From: Rhizophagus irregularis
Lineage: Eukaryota; Glomeromycota; Glomeromycetes; Glomerales; Glomeraceae
Reading direction: 5' to 3'
Assembly (NCBI RefSeq): GCF_026210795.1
Contig: NC_089447.1
Coordinates: 3,350,501 to 3,414,500, forward strand
Length of the DNA: 64,000 bases
This document shows, piece after piece, positions 33,950 to 46,853 of the stretch. Both the position numbers and the translations under genes were made by a program. The notes below the pieces were generated by a model. That model was not told the origin of the DNA, made no database searches, and worked only from the letters and a program-made list of their open reading frames with translations. Each line of letters starts with the position of its first letter. The first letter of the stretch is position 1.

Positions 33950-35430
33950 ATTTATGAATTCATATTTCACAGCCATAATGAAGTCACGAATTATATACAA
34001 GCCATAAATGATAAGAGCTTATCATTTTTCATAAAAGCCACATTAACATTGATGATTTGATGGCTTGTTATTTTGCTACGCAAAGAATGAAGCCTCGACT
34101 GAATAGGTATGAATTCCAATATTTATAAAAAAAAAATTTGATAACAAAAAAACTTGTTTAATTTACAAAAGAACGATATAAAACAAAAATTCCTTATTTA
34201 TTTATAATTCGATCATTTTTATTATTATTTTTATTTAGATCATCTTCCAACAAAGGAAATTAATATAACAATAAAATAGTAATTTTTCGCGTTTTTCGTG
34301 TCAAAAAAAAAAACGCTTTTTTTTAAAAAAAAATGGCTTGGAAACTACGGAAAATTACTGGCTTGGATAAATCATTTTTGAACAAGTTTCTTAATAAAAA
34401 ATGGCTCGGCGGGATAACTATTAAATAAACAATAAGCCGTTGAAAAAGGCGATATTGAAATAAAAAAAAACGTTTAAATCTTTTAATGTGCCTCGTTTAA
34501 TCCATTTGCGTGGCGCAGTAAATTATTATCCCGTTTGAAAGAGTGGCTCTATAAAAAAAAAAACGTGTCGATTAAAAAAGTTTTATTATTACACTATTAC
34601 TAGTATGGTATAAGATCATACTTGAATGAATTCAAGGCTTAATTTCATTAAATCTTGTTAACGAATTCATAAATAATTATGGGCAAGATTATAATACATA
34701 TTACTAAGCCTTACTATCATATTCTCACGAGCCAAACCTTAAGCCTTCTCGATCTCACGAGCCATCTAAGCCTTTTTAATTATGTGAAATAAAAAATACA
34801 TATATAATATAATATAATATAATGTAACTTAAATACTTTTAATTTGTGTAAGTAATAGTAAACAAGATATAATATGATCGAGATTCAATCGAAGAATTCG
34901 GAGCAATCATTTCAAACCAATAATAAAACAAACCGATTAATTAACAAAAGTTTTACATATTATAAGTAAGCAATCGTGGCTTGGAAAAAATGAACAAAAA
35001 TTAAATTACATGAGTGGCTTAATAAATGATCGAGATAATAAATAACTCAAAAATGTATAAAATGTCTAAGCAGAAAAAAAAAAATAAAAATTTATTCTTG
35101 GTAAAATTAAATTTAACCAGAAATTAAATTCCAGAACTATCAAGTAAACGAAATTTTTTATTGGCTCAAAAAAATATGGCTTGTATATAATCGTTAGTGG
35201 CTTATTATTTATTTAATTCAAATTTATTCATGGCTTATGCCAAGCCAACAAATGAGATAAATTTGGAAATTGTTTTGAATGATATGATCGAGATCAATCG
35301 AAAAAGTGTGGATGAATAATAAAAAAGGTGAGTTAAAAAAAAAAACGAGTTAAAATCACTTAAATGGAATTTGGCTTAGGGAAAAGAAAAGCTCAGACAC
35401 GTGTGGCTTCCATTTGGGTTATAATGGGGC
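33950..35430. repeat. Cluster of GGCTT/AAGCC pentamers in AT-rich spacer
   Basis: I count about 22 occurrences of GGCTT or its complement AAGCC in under 1.5 kb, often as TGGCTTGG, TGGCTTA or TAAGCCTT. Base composition predicts about one. The intervals are irregular and the intervening sequence is not repeated. No open frame of note lies here. Smaller clusters lie at 36050-37440 and 39850-40500, on both sides of the F-box gene at 38153. Confidence 0.5.
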
Positions 35431-38152
35431 GGCTTTTTTGAATAAAATGTGATATCTTTCTAGTTAAGTCACATTTCATGAATCATTTGACATCATTACC
35501 GTAATTCGTTAACCTATATAATAATAATTAACTTTATTAAGAATTGTATAATATATATAACGGATTAGAAGGGCCTATTACTAAAATGTAGATCAATTCG
35601 GGGGAAAGCAGGTTTCAAACTAAATTAGTATTAAATCACGGGTAAATCTTATCGATCATCATCAAATTAAATCTAATAACGGAGAAGTTTAAATGGTTTC
35701 GGGATTAATTTCTTGTAAACCAAAGGTAGTTTAGAAACTTTAAAAATTTATCTTTGATTCTTTTGATTGAAATTATTGAAATTGACTTTTTTGAGAGTAC
35801 AAAAGAAATTCAAATTTAAACTAATGATAAAGAATAAAAGAATTGATCCCCACATTATAAACAATGTAAAAATGCAGACCAAAATCCAGGTAGATGGGAA
35901 CTTTAACATAATAGGAAATTGACTAACAAAAATCGTTTCATAATTTCGAATTTATTCTCGCTTTGGTTAAAAAATCATGACGATAAAAAAAATTAATTGA
36001 AGATCTTTTTTTTAATATGATCATATAAAGTTAGTTATTATGTATGCGGCTTTCAGGCTACATTGGCTACATTGCGTGAGAAGAAAAAAAAAAAATTAAT
36101 TTAGTGAAAAAAAAAAAAAAGCCTCAATTTAAAAAAAAAAAAAAAAAAAAAAAGTCTCAGAATTTTTCATTTAATTACTTATTTTTGATTCGTTCCGTTT
36201 CTATAGAATTTTTTATTTATTTTATTTTTATTTTTTTCTCCTTCCCCTTAATTTTATAATAATATGTGTTTGCCTTAAAGGTAAATATATTGTTTCTAAC
36301 TTTGTTTTTCATTGTTACATTAATTAACCAATCATGATAAATGCGGTATAATGCATAATTATATGTGGAGTTTATCGATAATAATAATAATTAAATATCG
36401 ATTGGGATAACAAGAAAAATTCAACCAATTTGACGAAATTAAATAACAAATACAAATCCATTATTGGTAACAAAAAAAAGATACAAAAGATATAAAAAAA
36501 TTAGAAAATCATAAAAAATTAGAAAAAAAAAATTAGAAAATTATAAAAATTCTAAAAATTATAAATAATATAAAAACGTAACCATGACAATACTAAAAAA
36601 TTGAATTGCACGTGAATGATATGCAATCATTTTAAAGGGTTTTGGGCTGCGACATTACAGACATTATAGTACAGACATTAGTACAGACATTAGTACAGAC
36701 ATTTAGTACAGCAGACATTACAAGATAATACATATTATATTACAATATATATAATATATATGTAATATATATATATAATATATTATTATATTTTACCTAG
36801 TTTAAGATAACTTATGATTTACTCATGATTTACAATTCTATTAATGAGGCAAAGTATCAAAGTAGGCTTTTTTTTTATACAGTGATGCGCTTTCATTATA
36901 CATATTTACTTTTTTAGGTTTCCTTGTTTATATAAATGTAATGCCATTTGATCTTCTAAGTAGTTTTAGTTAAAATTATATAACAGTTGCATATATAGTG
37001 AACAAAGGGCCTTTTGTTTTAAAAAATTCCTCGGTATTTTTTTTTTTATTATAAACATAAATAAATGTAAATATTTTTCTTTACTCCAAATTTTTCTTAC
37101 AAATAGTTTACAAAATTAAACACCTGATACTCCCGATTATTCTTCTTAACCGGAATTTTTTTCCTTCTTTTTCACTTCCGCCGAATTTTTGGAATTTATA
37201 ATTCACTTTTTATATACACATACATGCCATAAATATCGAATAATATCACTTTACTTGTAAATATTAAGTAAAAACCTGCAAAGAAAAAAAAAAGTATAAT
37301 TTTTATATGCAAAGAGAAAAAAAAATTTTTTTTTCATTAAACTAGTTTTTTTTTTTATACAGTTGTTCGTATAATATAGCCACAATATGACTATAAATGG
37401 AAAAGAATATTTGATCATCTCTCCGTTCTTGGTAAAGCCCTGATTTTTTTTTTTTGAAAGTTGAGCCTTAAAACAAAAAAAAAGCATAAATACGTATAAA
37501 TATAAAATAATATATATATATATATATATATATAATTATATCATATATATATATACACACTTATATACTTTAATAAAAAAAAATTTTTTTTTTCTAATAT
37601 ATTTTGTGAAAAAAAAAAATCGGCCTTTTTTTTTCCTTTTTAACGAAATCCTAGTCACAGGTTTTTTTTTTAAACAAAAAAAAAAATTTTTTTTTTTTGT
37701 TATATATATATATATAATTTCCTTTGTTTTTTTTTTTAATTAAAAAATTTATATTTTTTTTTCTTATCCTCTTTGTTTATTCTCGTCCTTCTTCTTTAAA
37801 ACTCGTTATTTCAGATAAAATAAAAGATTCATTGTTAAGATCAATAATAAAGAGAGCATATATTCAACATTATCTTTTCTTTCATAAATAATAATTATAT
37901 ATACCTCTTTTAAAAAAAATTTTTTTTTTTCTCGGAACAAAAACTTTCTCGTTTACATTTTTTTTTTGAAAATTATCAACCGTGGCGTTCATAACATTTT
38001 TTCTTCAACGTATAATCCCCCTTCAAAAAAAAGTACCGAAACCTCCTCCTAACTCTGCATCAACAACGCCGAGAACATCACGTCGTTTTTCATCATCATC
38101 AGCTTCTTCTTTCCTCTTCTCTCATAAAAAACATCACAATCATCACATAATA
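35431..38152. other. AT-rich spacer with simple repeats, upstream of an F-box gene
   Basis: No supported gene. AGTACAGACATT-type units stand at 36650-36722, a TA tract at 36735-36790, a longer TA tract at 37510-37560, and many A or T runs at 36080-36155 and 37560-37740. A minus-strand frame at 37251-37487 is made of homopolymers and is not credible. CT-rich DNA just before 38153 could be the 5' leader of the F-box gene: a frame upstream of its ATG is open but lacks an ATG. Confidence 0.45.
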
Positions 38153-38919
38153 ATGGCAACAACCTTACCTAATGAAATACTAGTAGAAATATGTAGTCAT
38201 TTACATCCTTCTGATCTATACAATTTATCACTAGTATGTAAACGTTTTCGAAATCTTTTATGGAACAAAACAAGTGAATCAGCACAATTAATTTGGCGTA
38301 CATCGAGATTAAATTTCGTTCCTCACTTGTCACTTCCTTGTCCTGAAGGAATGAGCGAGCAACGATATATATGGTTGATGTTATTACTGGATAAATGTAT
38401 GTTTTGTGATGAAAAGGATAAATGGAAATTAGCAATGCATTGGGAATTTAAAATGTATTGTTGTAATAAATGTTTGGCTCAGAGAACTGTTAGGTATGTA
38501 TTTAGGTTTTTTTTTTTTACTTTTTACTATTATTACCTAAAATTACAATTATTAATTAATTAATCTTTATTTTTTTTTTCTCTCTCTTTCCTTATTAAAG
38601 TCGTGATACGTTAATAAAAGAATGGGAAATCTCAGAACATATATTAACGTGTATTGTTCCATTAGCACCAAATGCACAGCGACCACAATTATTTTTAATG
38701 AGACAAGTTAAACAAACATTAAAAGAATACAACAAATTATCAATAAGCAAAAAAGAAAATTGGATAAAAAGAAAACAGAAAGAGATTGATGAATTGAAAA
38801 ACGCAAATAATGAATATCGTAAACAACATGATTTTGGAAGATATGATTATAACGAAAGATTAGAAAGGATATTTAGGACTTTACATATGAGCACAGAATA
38901 TCCTTATCGAAAAAGGTGA
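38153..38919 (+). CDS. F-box protein with cysteine motif, two exons, 219 residues
   Basis: I start at the ATG at 38153 because the open frame upstream (to 37982) has no ATG. Exon 1 is 38153-38493, the GTATGT donor follows, the acceptor is TTATTAAAG, and exon 2 is 38601-38919, phase 2, 660 bases in all. Residues 4-45 form an F-box: LPNEILVEICSHL, PSDLYNLSLVCKRFRNLL. A CxxC then CCxxC pair follows (CMFCDEKDKW, MYCCNKCL), which may bind zinc. The C-terminal third is lysine-rich and helical (WIKRKQKEIDELKNANNEY), likely a coiled coil. In this family the F-box docks on Skp1 in an SCF ubiquitin ligase. It has a paralog at 40945-41700 in the opposite orientation. It looks intact. Confidence 0.85.
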
Positions 38920-40944
38920 TTAGACATTTGGGTTGGTGGTTTTGGTTGGTGTTATTATGGGTGATATGGATTATCAGATTATCAAGGACTTTATATGACT
39001 TTATTGTTGATGTATTATAATAATTAATATGTATAATAGTTTCATTTTATTATCTTTTTTTTTTTTACTTTGAAAAAGTACTTTTTCTTTCTTTCTTTCT
39101 TCTTCTTCTTAAACCGATAGTTTTTAATTTTTACAAAAAAAAAACAAACATTTTTCTTTGAAGGGTAAAGGATTTTACGTATGAGAGAGTTCTTATTACA
39201 CATTCGATGATTTTATCAAGTGTTTTCTATGAAACGAACAATTATTATAAACATTTTTTTTTTTTTTTTTTTTACTTCAAAAATGAGAATGATTGATATA
39301 TGAGAATTGAATGAGAATGATGATGTGATATTTTGATGTGATATTTTGATGTAAATAATAATCGTAATGACTTTGATTAAGATCTTTAGTTAAATTTTAA
39401 TAACAAAGAGATTAATAAGTATTAGTATTAAAAAAAAGTAACAAAAAATTATATAAAAAAATTTCTTCCAAGATTTTTCCAAGATTGATGAACAAGATTG
39501 ATGAAAAAAAAAATTTTTATCGTTTTTTTTTATTTTTATTGATTTTTATTGATTTTTTTTTTGATGATTCAAGAAAAATAAAATAATATATATTAAATTG
39601 AAAACAATTAACGGGATACACAAACGTTCTTTGCATCAAATTGCATTTGTGGGGGAAATACTTTCACAGATATCGATTGCATTACATGAAAATTATCCGA
39701 TACTTTTTGTCCTCCCTAAACTGATGACAATTTGTTTCTTTAAACCTCTTTTTTTTTTTATAATACATTGTGTAATCTTACAAATACATCATTATCTTAC
39801 AAAAATATTTTTTTTTTTTTATGTGGCAAAGCTTTTAAAAGATTTCACTCATTAATAAATAAAGCCTTCAACATAATTACGAAATTTTTTGTAATTTAGA
39901 CACGTTAAATTAATTCTTTGATATATTTTTTGAGGCTTTAATTTTTTTTGATTGTGGTAAAAAAAAATAAAATGAAATTTAATGGCTGGTGAATAATTGG
40001 CTTAGTTAAAAAATTATCCTTATTTTTACGTGTTCTACAAACATTTTAATAAGTAATCGCTTATGAACTTTTTGCTATTGTGAACTGCGCCAAATTGCGT
40101 AGTAATTGCGTAGTAATGGCGTCTGTTCTTTATATTTGTTTGATTCTTTATACGCCACATTTGAAGGATTTATTGTCCTGCGCATGACTACGCTTCTACG
40201 CTGACTACGCTTTATTTTTTTTTGTGCGCAGGTTTTGCGCAGGGAAAAGGAAAGTGAAAAAATTAAATTATTAATTTATCATCAATTATTATTATTTGAA
40301 TCATGAAATATGAAATTCGGCGTCATCAACTCAACTGCGGGTTATTATTTTATTTATTTGCAATAATAAGATTTTTGTTTGCAATAAAAATTTACTAATT
40401 TTATAAGCCATTTCGTTGCAAAGTTGAGCCAGTTAAGCCACCACATACATGAAAGCCTCTAAACTTTATGGCTTAATCGCATGTGCCCATTGGTTTGTTT
40501 AATCGCTTAGAAACAATGAAAACAATGTAACAATTAGAAAACAATGCAATAAATAAAGATTTGAATTCAATTAAAATATCTAGATTTTTTTTTTTGTGTT
40601 AAATATCTGATCAATATCTGATCAATATACGATCAATATACGATCAATATACGATCAAAATGTAAATTTATTTTTTTATGATCATGATCAATGATCATGA
40701 TCGATGTGAAGAATCATAAAAAAAAAACCATACAATTATTTGATTACATTAATTATCTAAATAATTCAATTAATTTTAATTAATTACTATAAAAAAGAAA
40801 AAGAAAATAAAATAAAAAATGAATTAAAAAAATCAAAAATTATTTTCATCGATAAAAAAAAAAATTACGGTAAATAATTAAAATAATCTAATAATTAATC
40901 TATTTTAATTTCTTCACCTCGCCCTAATCTTTCTCTTCATATTC
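38920..40944. other. Spacer between the convergent F-box genes
   Basis: Both genes end into this 2-kb stretch. It holds CTTT microsatellite near 39085-39110, a T run near 39255-39273, GGCTT/AAGCC pentamers at 39860-40480, and GATCAATATACG-type tandem units at 40602-40657, followed by a GATCATGATC palindrome at about 40678-40705. A short less AT-rich segment lies at 40060-40250, with a repeated CGTAGTAAT and ACTACGCTT. An open frame at 39598-39855 has no ATG and a random composition. Confidence 0.5.
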
Positions 40945-41700
40945 TTAATATACTCTATTATTAGAATAAAAATCATGTAATTTTCTTAATAACCTTTCTA
41001 ATCTTTCGGTATGATCATATCTAACTTGATCATGTAAAGTATTATATTGTTCATTTTCTATATTTAATTTAATGATTTTATCTTGTCGTTCTTTAATCCA
41101 AGTTTTCTTATCCTTTTCATAATTATATTGTTTTAATAAATTTTCAACATCTTTCATTAAATATAATGGTGGATCTCTTGGATTAGGATTTTTTTGTAAT
41201 TGTGATAAACAAGCAAACAATTCTTCAGGAAAATTATATTTATGTAACAATGTTAATTTACTAAAAAAAAAGAAGAGGAACATTTAAATAAAAATTTTTC
41301 ATTTCAAATTAAAAAAAAAGATTCATTTCAAATAAAAAGATTGTTAAATTACTTACCAAATAGTTCTTTCGTTCAAACATTTGAAACAACAATACATTCT
41401 AAATTCCCAATGCATTGTTAATTCAAATTTATCCGTTTGATCACAAAACATACATTTATTCGATAATAACATTAACCAAATAAATTCTTGTTCACTCATT
41501 TTTTCTGGTGGATCAACGTTTAAATTAAGAATAAATTTTTTCCTTGAACTTTTCCAAATTAATTGTGTTGTGGTACTAGTTTTATCCCATAATAATGATC
41601 TATAACGTTTACATACCATTGTAAGATTATATAAATCTGATGGATGTAAATAATCACATATTTCTATTAATATTTCAAATGGAATTGTTGTAAAAGACAT
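40945..41700 (-). CDS. F-box protein with cysteine motif, two exons, 219 residues (paralog)
   Basis: Start ATG at 41698-41700. The open frame continues upstream to 41883 but without ATG. Exon 1 is 41700-41357, then a GTAAGT donor and a TTTTTTTTAG acceptor. Exon 2 is 41260-40945, joined in phase 2. The total is 660 bases, exactly as in the paralog at 38153. The F-box reads IPFEILIEICDYL, PSDLYNLTMVCKRYRSLL. The cysteine pair is CMFCDQTDKF and MYCCFKCL. The second exon is helical and charged (WIKERQDKIIKLNIENEQY) and ends in RVY. Same intron position and length but a clearly diverged sequence shows an old duplication rather than a recent one. It looks intact. Confidence 0.85.
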
Positions 41701-44676
41701 TATATCAGGAACAAATTGATGATTTATGGATGGAGAAAGTGGTGGTGAAGGTGAAGGTGAAGAATTTGAATTTAATTTTTGATATTGATGTTTATGAAGA
41801 GGGAAAGAAGAGGATTGATAACGGCTTGAATTTTTGCTGCGCCGTACAGCTGAACCAAAAGGTTCAAAACAACTACAACGCAATTTGATTAGAAACAGAT
41901 TTAACTCCTTTTATTAAAAAAGCGTAAAAGCGAACCTTTTTTTTTTTTTTTTTTATATTTTAAAAAAAAGAAGAAAATAGAAAACTTAAATGGTCAAGTT
42001 AGTATATCTTTTAAGGGTTTATAAAAACATTGTCCTCCTTTTAAATAAAAAAAAAAATAATTTTTTTTCTTCTATTTGTTTATTTAAAAAGAATAAGATT
42101 TGATAACTTAAATTAGCTCCTATAATATACGGAAAAGAAAATTTGAAGAGAAAGGATGAATGAAAATAGTAAACATTAATCAAAATATATATGTAAATAC
42201 TTTTATTAATGACCGAGTGTACACTGTTCCACAACACGTGCGATGATGATCACTTTGGAACACGGAATCTTGTCTTTTTATAGTATAGATTACAAATATT
42301 TACGTAAAGGAATAGTGAGATTGACATAATATTATTTTATTAAAAGTGGGGGTATAGGAACCAAACTTAGGTAGAATAAGTCAATCCTTTGTAAAATGTA
42401 TAGTTTAAATCTTTAAAAATGTTGATTTACGTAATTTCGCATTAACTATGAATATATCTAGTAGATATGATTCTTATATAAGTAACATTCATTAAACTAT
42501 TTTAAACTATTACAAAAAGAATGTCATTTATAAATAATGATGAAAATGATGAAATCATTAAATATTAACAAAAAATTTTTAAGAGTTAAACATAAACATT
42601 AAAAGAAATAATAAATAATAATGATTTAATCAATTTTAGTAAATGTAAATATTGTAAATATGTACATTTTAAACAACGTACATATGTTTTAGTAATAATA
42701 ATAAATTATAATAATTAAAAAAATATTACCTAGTTTTAACTAGGTTTTAACTAGGTTTTACATACATGAGAATAATGAGATCTCCTGATTTTCAAATACT
42801 TCAAATAACGTGATTTTAAAAAATGGGCCAATCCAGCCCATTCCTAAAATTAGAAAATTGGTTATATATTTGGGCGTTGGGCGTTGTTTTGAATGTTTCG
42901 TTTAAGGTTACACGGCCTTTATTACCCGACCATAACCGAAACTATGAAATTTACAGTTTATACATGGGGCTATATAACCCATATTACGACTTTTTAAGAT
43001 AATGATTGACAATCTGAAGAATTCTAAAATTAATTACGATAACGGAACGGACATTGTACATGGTGCATTCGGAATATGGTCATATGATCCGTAATCAACC
43101 GGCCGGTGCCCACCTTTAACATCTCATAAAAATAATTAATAAAAAAAAGATAAGATTATTATTTATATTCTTAAATTTAAACTTTTAATTATACTGTAGA
43201 TTTCTTATTAAATATTATTTTATATCTTTTTTTCCAGGGTATATTATTTTGCATTAATAATTTTGCTATTTAGTATAAATTTATAAATAAAAAAATCTGA
43301 TTTTTATGACTATTTCTTAAATGGGTTTTGATAATTGGTTTTTGCAAAATTTTTACTTAATTATTCAATTACAGTATAAGGTTATTTTAAATAGTTCAAA
43401 TTATTCTATTATGATTTACATTTTAATTATAAAATAATTATATAAAATGAAATAATAACTAAATTAGTTTTTATTAAAATTTTATTAAGCCATTTTATTA
43501 TATACTATTAGTAAGATAAAAATGTTAATTTCAATTTTTAACAAAAATTTTTAATTAAATAAACCTATTAATTTTTTTTTTTTACTTACAGTACATTTAA
43601 AAGCTTTATTAGAACAAGAACAGAAAGTACAAATAAATATACTATAAAACTATCATTATTTTAATATTATTAGCAATTAAACTATTTATTATCTCATATC
43701 AGAAACTCCACATATACACTGTTAGTTGAAAACTCTACCTAGAGAAGTAAGCTTTATGTGAAATAATTCTTTCTTAAAGAAAATCCCTTCCTTCTGATCT
43801 ATGGCTGTAACATATGGGCAGATTTGATTCACGGGATAAAATTGCTTTATTGCCTTATTGGTCCTTTTGCGTAATACTAAACTGATCAGCAAACACAAGA
43901 TTTCACATTAGGTGAGTTGTAGATCAATTAAAAAATTTTTTTTGAACTTGCTAACATTAAAAAAAAAATATTTTTTAAAAAAACTGTGTTTTATAAACCC
44001 ATCCGACATAATTACAACCCATCTGACTTAAGGTATGTCAGTCTGTGAATTGTATGAATATTTAGTGCTAGAGTTTTTTTTTTATTTTTTTGGCTAATTT
44101 TCTATTTCTTTTTTTTTCTTTTTACCTTTTAGATCTAAGAAGTTTTTTAAAATAATATTGTTCTAAATTCTCCTTTTTTTGCTTATATAAGTTCATTTGA
44201 GAAAACTTATTGTAAAGATATTTTAAAAGTGAATTTTTGAAAAGAGTTTGAATATCTTTATAATTTCACTATTTTTTTGTCATAATAAGTATTAAGCATT
44301 CAAAATGTTTTATTTTTCTTATTATACTTAAATTTAAAGTATTATAAATACTGTAATAGATTAAATTTATAATTTAAAAATCAATTTTTTAGTTTTAACT
44401 TGAGACTCATATATTATTTGTATATTTTTTAAAATTAAAAATTAAATTAAAAAGAAGCAAAAGTAAAAAAAAACATTTTATTGGAGTGGTTCAATGTTAT
44501 CATATAATGTTACACTGATCTACATATCATAAATCTGGCCAAAATTATATTAATTCTGGCCAAAATTAAAATTATATCAAAATTGTATTTTTTTTTAATC
44601 ACACATCTTTATAGATATTATGCAATGCATCTTTAATTTTACTGTGCCTACATAATGCAAAAGAGATTCCTTAATG
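41701..44676. other. Long AT-rich spacer
   Basis: No supported gene. The 180 bases upstream of 41700 are CT-rich when read on the minus strand, like the leader of the paralog. TTTTAACTAGG is repeated three times at 42728-42762. A less AT-rich island at 42830-43110 shows no open frame. A segment at 43690-43910 is also somewhat richer in G and C but has no gene I can support. Confidence 0.45.
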
Positions 44677-44801
44677 TACAGTAAGGGTATATAATATTAA
44701 AGTACGAACTGACTGAAATTAATGTTAATACTATCATATACAAGTACATAATTCCTAAATTTAGGCCAGTTCATATATTAATATTGTACATCCTTACTGT
44801 A
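44677..44801. mobile_element. 121-bp MITE with TA flanks (Tc1/mariner type)
   Basis: The element 44679-44799 starts CAGTAAGG and ends CCTTACTG, with inverted arms of about 35 bases that match at roughly 28 positions (GTACGAACTG against CAGTTCATAT). TA stands directly outside both ends (44677-44678 and 44800-44801), the target duplication of Tc1/mariner elements. It is too short to code for anything. Confidence 0.7.
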
Positions 44802-46845
44802 TGTTAAGAATGCTCAATGCAAAAATTCAGTATATTTAAGTGATGAAAAAAATCTACTGATATAAGTAGTCTGTAAGTATTCCAAATGAAAGACTTACTG
44901 AAAATTGCAAAATAAATCTAAACTATAAAAAAAGAAAATAAAAGGGTAAAACAATAAAGTTAAGGTAAAAAAAAGAAAAAAAATTAATAAAATTAATATA
45001 ATTTGAATGTAAAGTAATCAATATAGTATTTCATTTATTCTACTCATAGTTCTTCAAATTTGAGCAGCTTTTTTTCCATCAATTTTCAAGTCTTCTTAGT
45101 AATAACTATATTTTTATTAATAAAATCAACTAGCTAGTATTATCCAAGTTTTTTTCCATTATTTATAATATTTTATTTCTTTTAAAAAACTTGCCTTCCT
45201 GCTTCTTGTCATCTAAATTTTGTTTTTGTGAATCCTTATGAGTCAAATTTTGATTTTACTTCTAATTTCAACTATTTTTTAATGATCTATTTTAACTATT
45301 AGATAGTTATAAAGAAAAGTACTTAGTCCAAATACTTTCATATTCTTGCAAAATAATCAAAGTATCAGTGACTTTATTTAACTTTTGAAGTACATAATCA
45401 ACTTGCAAGTATTTTTTTTTGAATTACTTTAAATGCTTTACAAGTATAGGTGAAAAAAGATATTAGATAAATCAAGTAATAATAAATACAGTGAATATAA
45501 TAAAGGTTATTATTATTATAATAAAAAATACAAAAGAAAAGTCTTACCAATGATGAGTCCTATAATTTTTCCAATAATCACCTAAAAATGCATATATAAT
45601 CCAATTATATGAATATAAGACATAAGATTGCATAATATAGAATTTTTTTTTTTTAAATTATATAAATAATTTAGCCAATTATATATATCATGCATAATAA
45701 GACATTATTGATCCATGTAAATTATATTCACAAAATATAATATATATATTATGTGTATATATATAATTTGATAAAAGTTTATTTTAAATTATATATAAAC
45801 CTTTCCAAAAAATTTTAAAAGTCTTATCAGTTTCTTTTTTAATATTTATTTTTTAACTTATAAAATAATAAAAAATGTCTAATAATATCATCAAGTTTTA
45901 TTTAAATAAATATTAACAAACTTTCTAATGAAAAAACTGACTTACATATTTTTTTACTTGGCAGAAATATAACTGAAATAAAAGAAGTTATTAAATATAA
46001 AAAAGAAAGTTGAATTCTTGAAAAAATATGTTAAAAAAGGTAGTCAAATATAAGTGTTATTAATAATTACAATTTTTTGTTTAATAACTAACTTTACTTT
46101 TGATCTCTTTAGTCTTTTAATTTAATTTAAATGAACATCAAGATAAACTTTTGTGTTGTAATAATTGGTTAACTTGAACATAACATATTAACCTTTTTGA
46201 AAGCAATTTACATTAGGTTATATTTTTTTTTTTGCTTTAGTTTAAATAAGTTCTAAAGTAAAAATCACTAATGTATTCTCAAAGTATTAAGAGTATATAA
46301 TAATAGATTCAACCCTTTTTTTTATATAAATACTAATTAAAGGTTTCCATTTATTATTCTGCTAGAATTGCTTTATAAAAAACTAAAATCTTTACTTAGT
46401 TTTAGCAATTTGAAGTAGAATTACCAATTGGATAAATTCTTGTATGATTTTTTAAAAGAAATCTTAAAATGCATTATAAGATAATAAGTGTTTAGATGAA
46501 AACTTAAAGTTAAAAAATAGACTTGAAAACTTATGAATATTTCACATTAATTATAAAAATAGAATTAGTCTAATGTCAAGTAAAGATCTATTTGAAGTGA
46601 TTAGTGCATAAATGTTAAAACAACTACTTGATGTAAAACTTTTAACAGTTATTAATCATTATAATCATAAGAAGTTTTTAAACTGAACTTATTATTAAAT
46701 ATTATGATTTAGAATTAAATAATGCAATTGTCATTATAATTATTAATAGTTTATAAAATATTATAGATGATATCAAATAAAGAATCCATATTTTATAGAA
46801 CATAACAAGTATTACAGATCTTTACTAGAGAATACTTTTTTAATT
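44802..46845. other. AT-rich spacer before the hAT insertion
   Basis: No supported gene or structured repeat; homopolymer-rich DNA with short TA tracts at 45720-45770. Confidence 0.45.
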
Positions 46846-46853
46846 ATATATTG

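Noticed and set aside
37982-38152. In-frame extension upstream of the F-box gene
   Set aside because: Open but without an ATG. The F-box protein starts naturally at MATTLPNEI, and the paralog has the same arrangement.
39598-39855. 85-codon plus-strand frame
   Set aside because: No ATG start, tail of F and L from T runs, no motif.
41701-41883. In-frame extension upstream of the minus-strand F-box gene
   Set aside because: No ATG in the extension; the first ATG at 41700 begins directly before the F-box.
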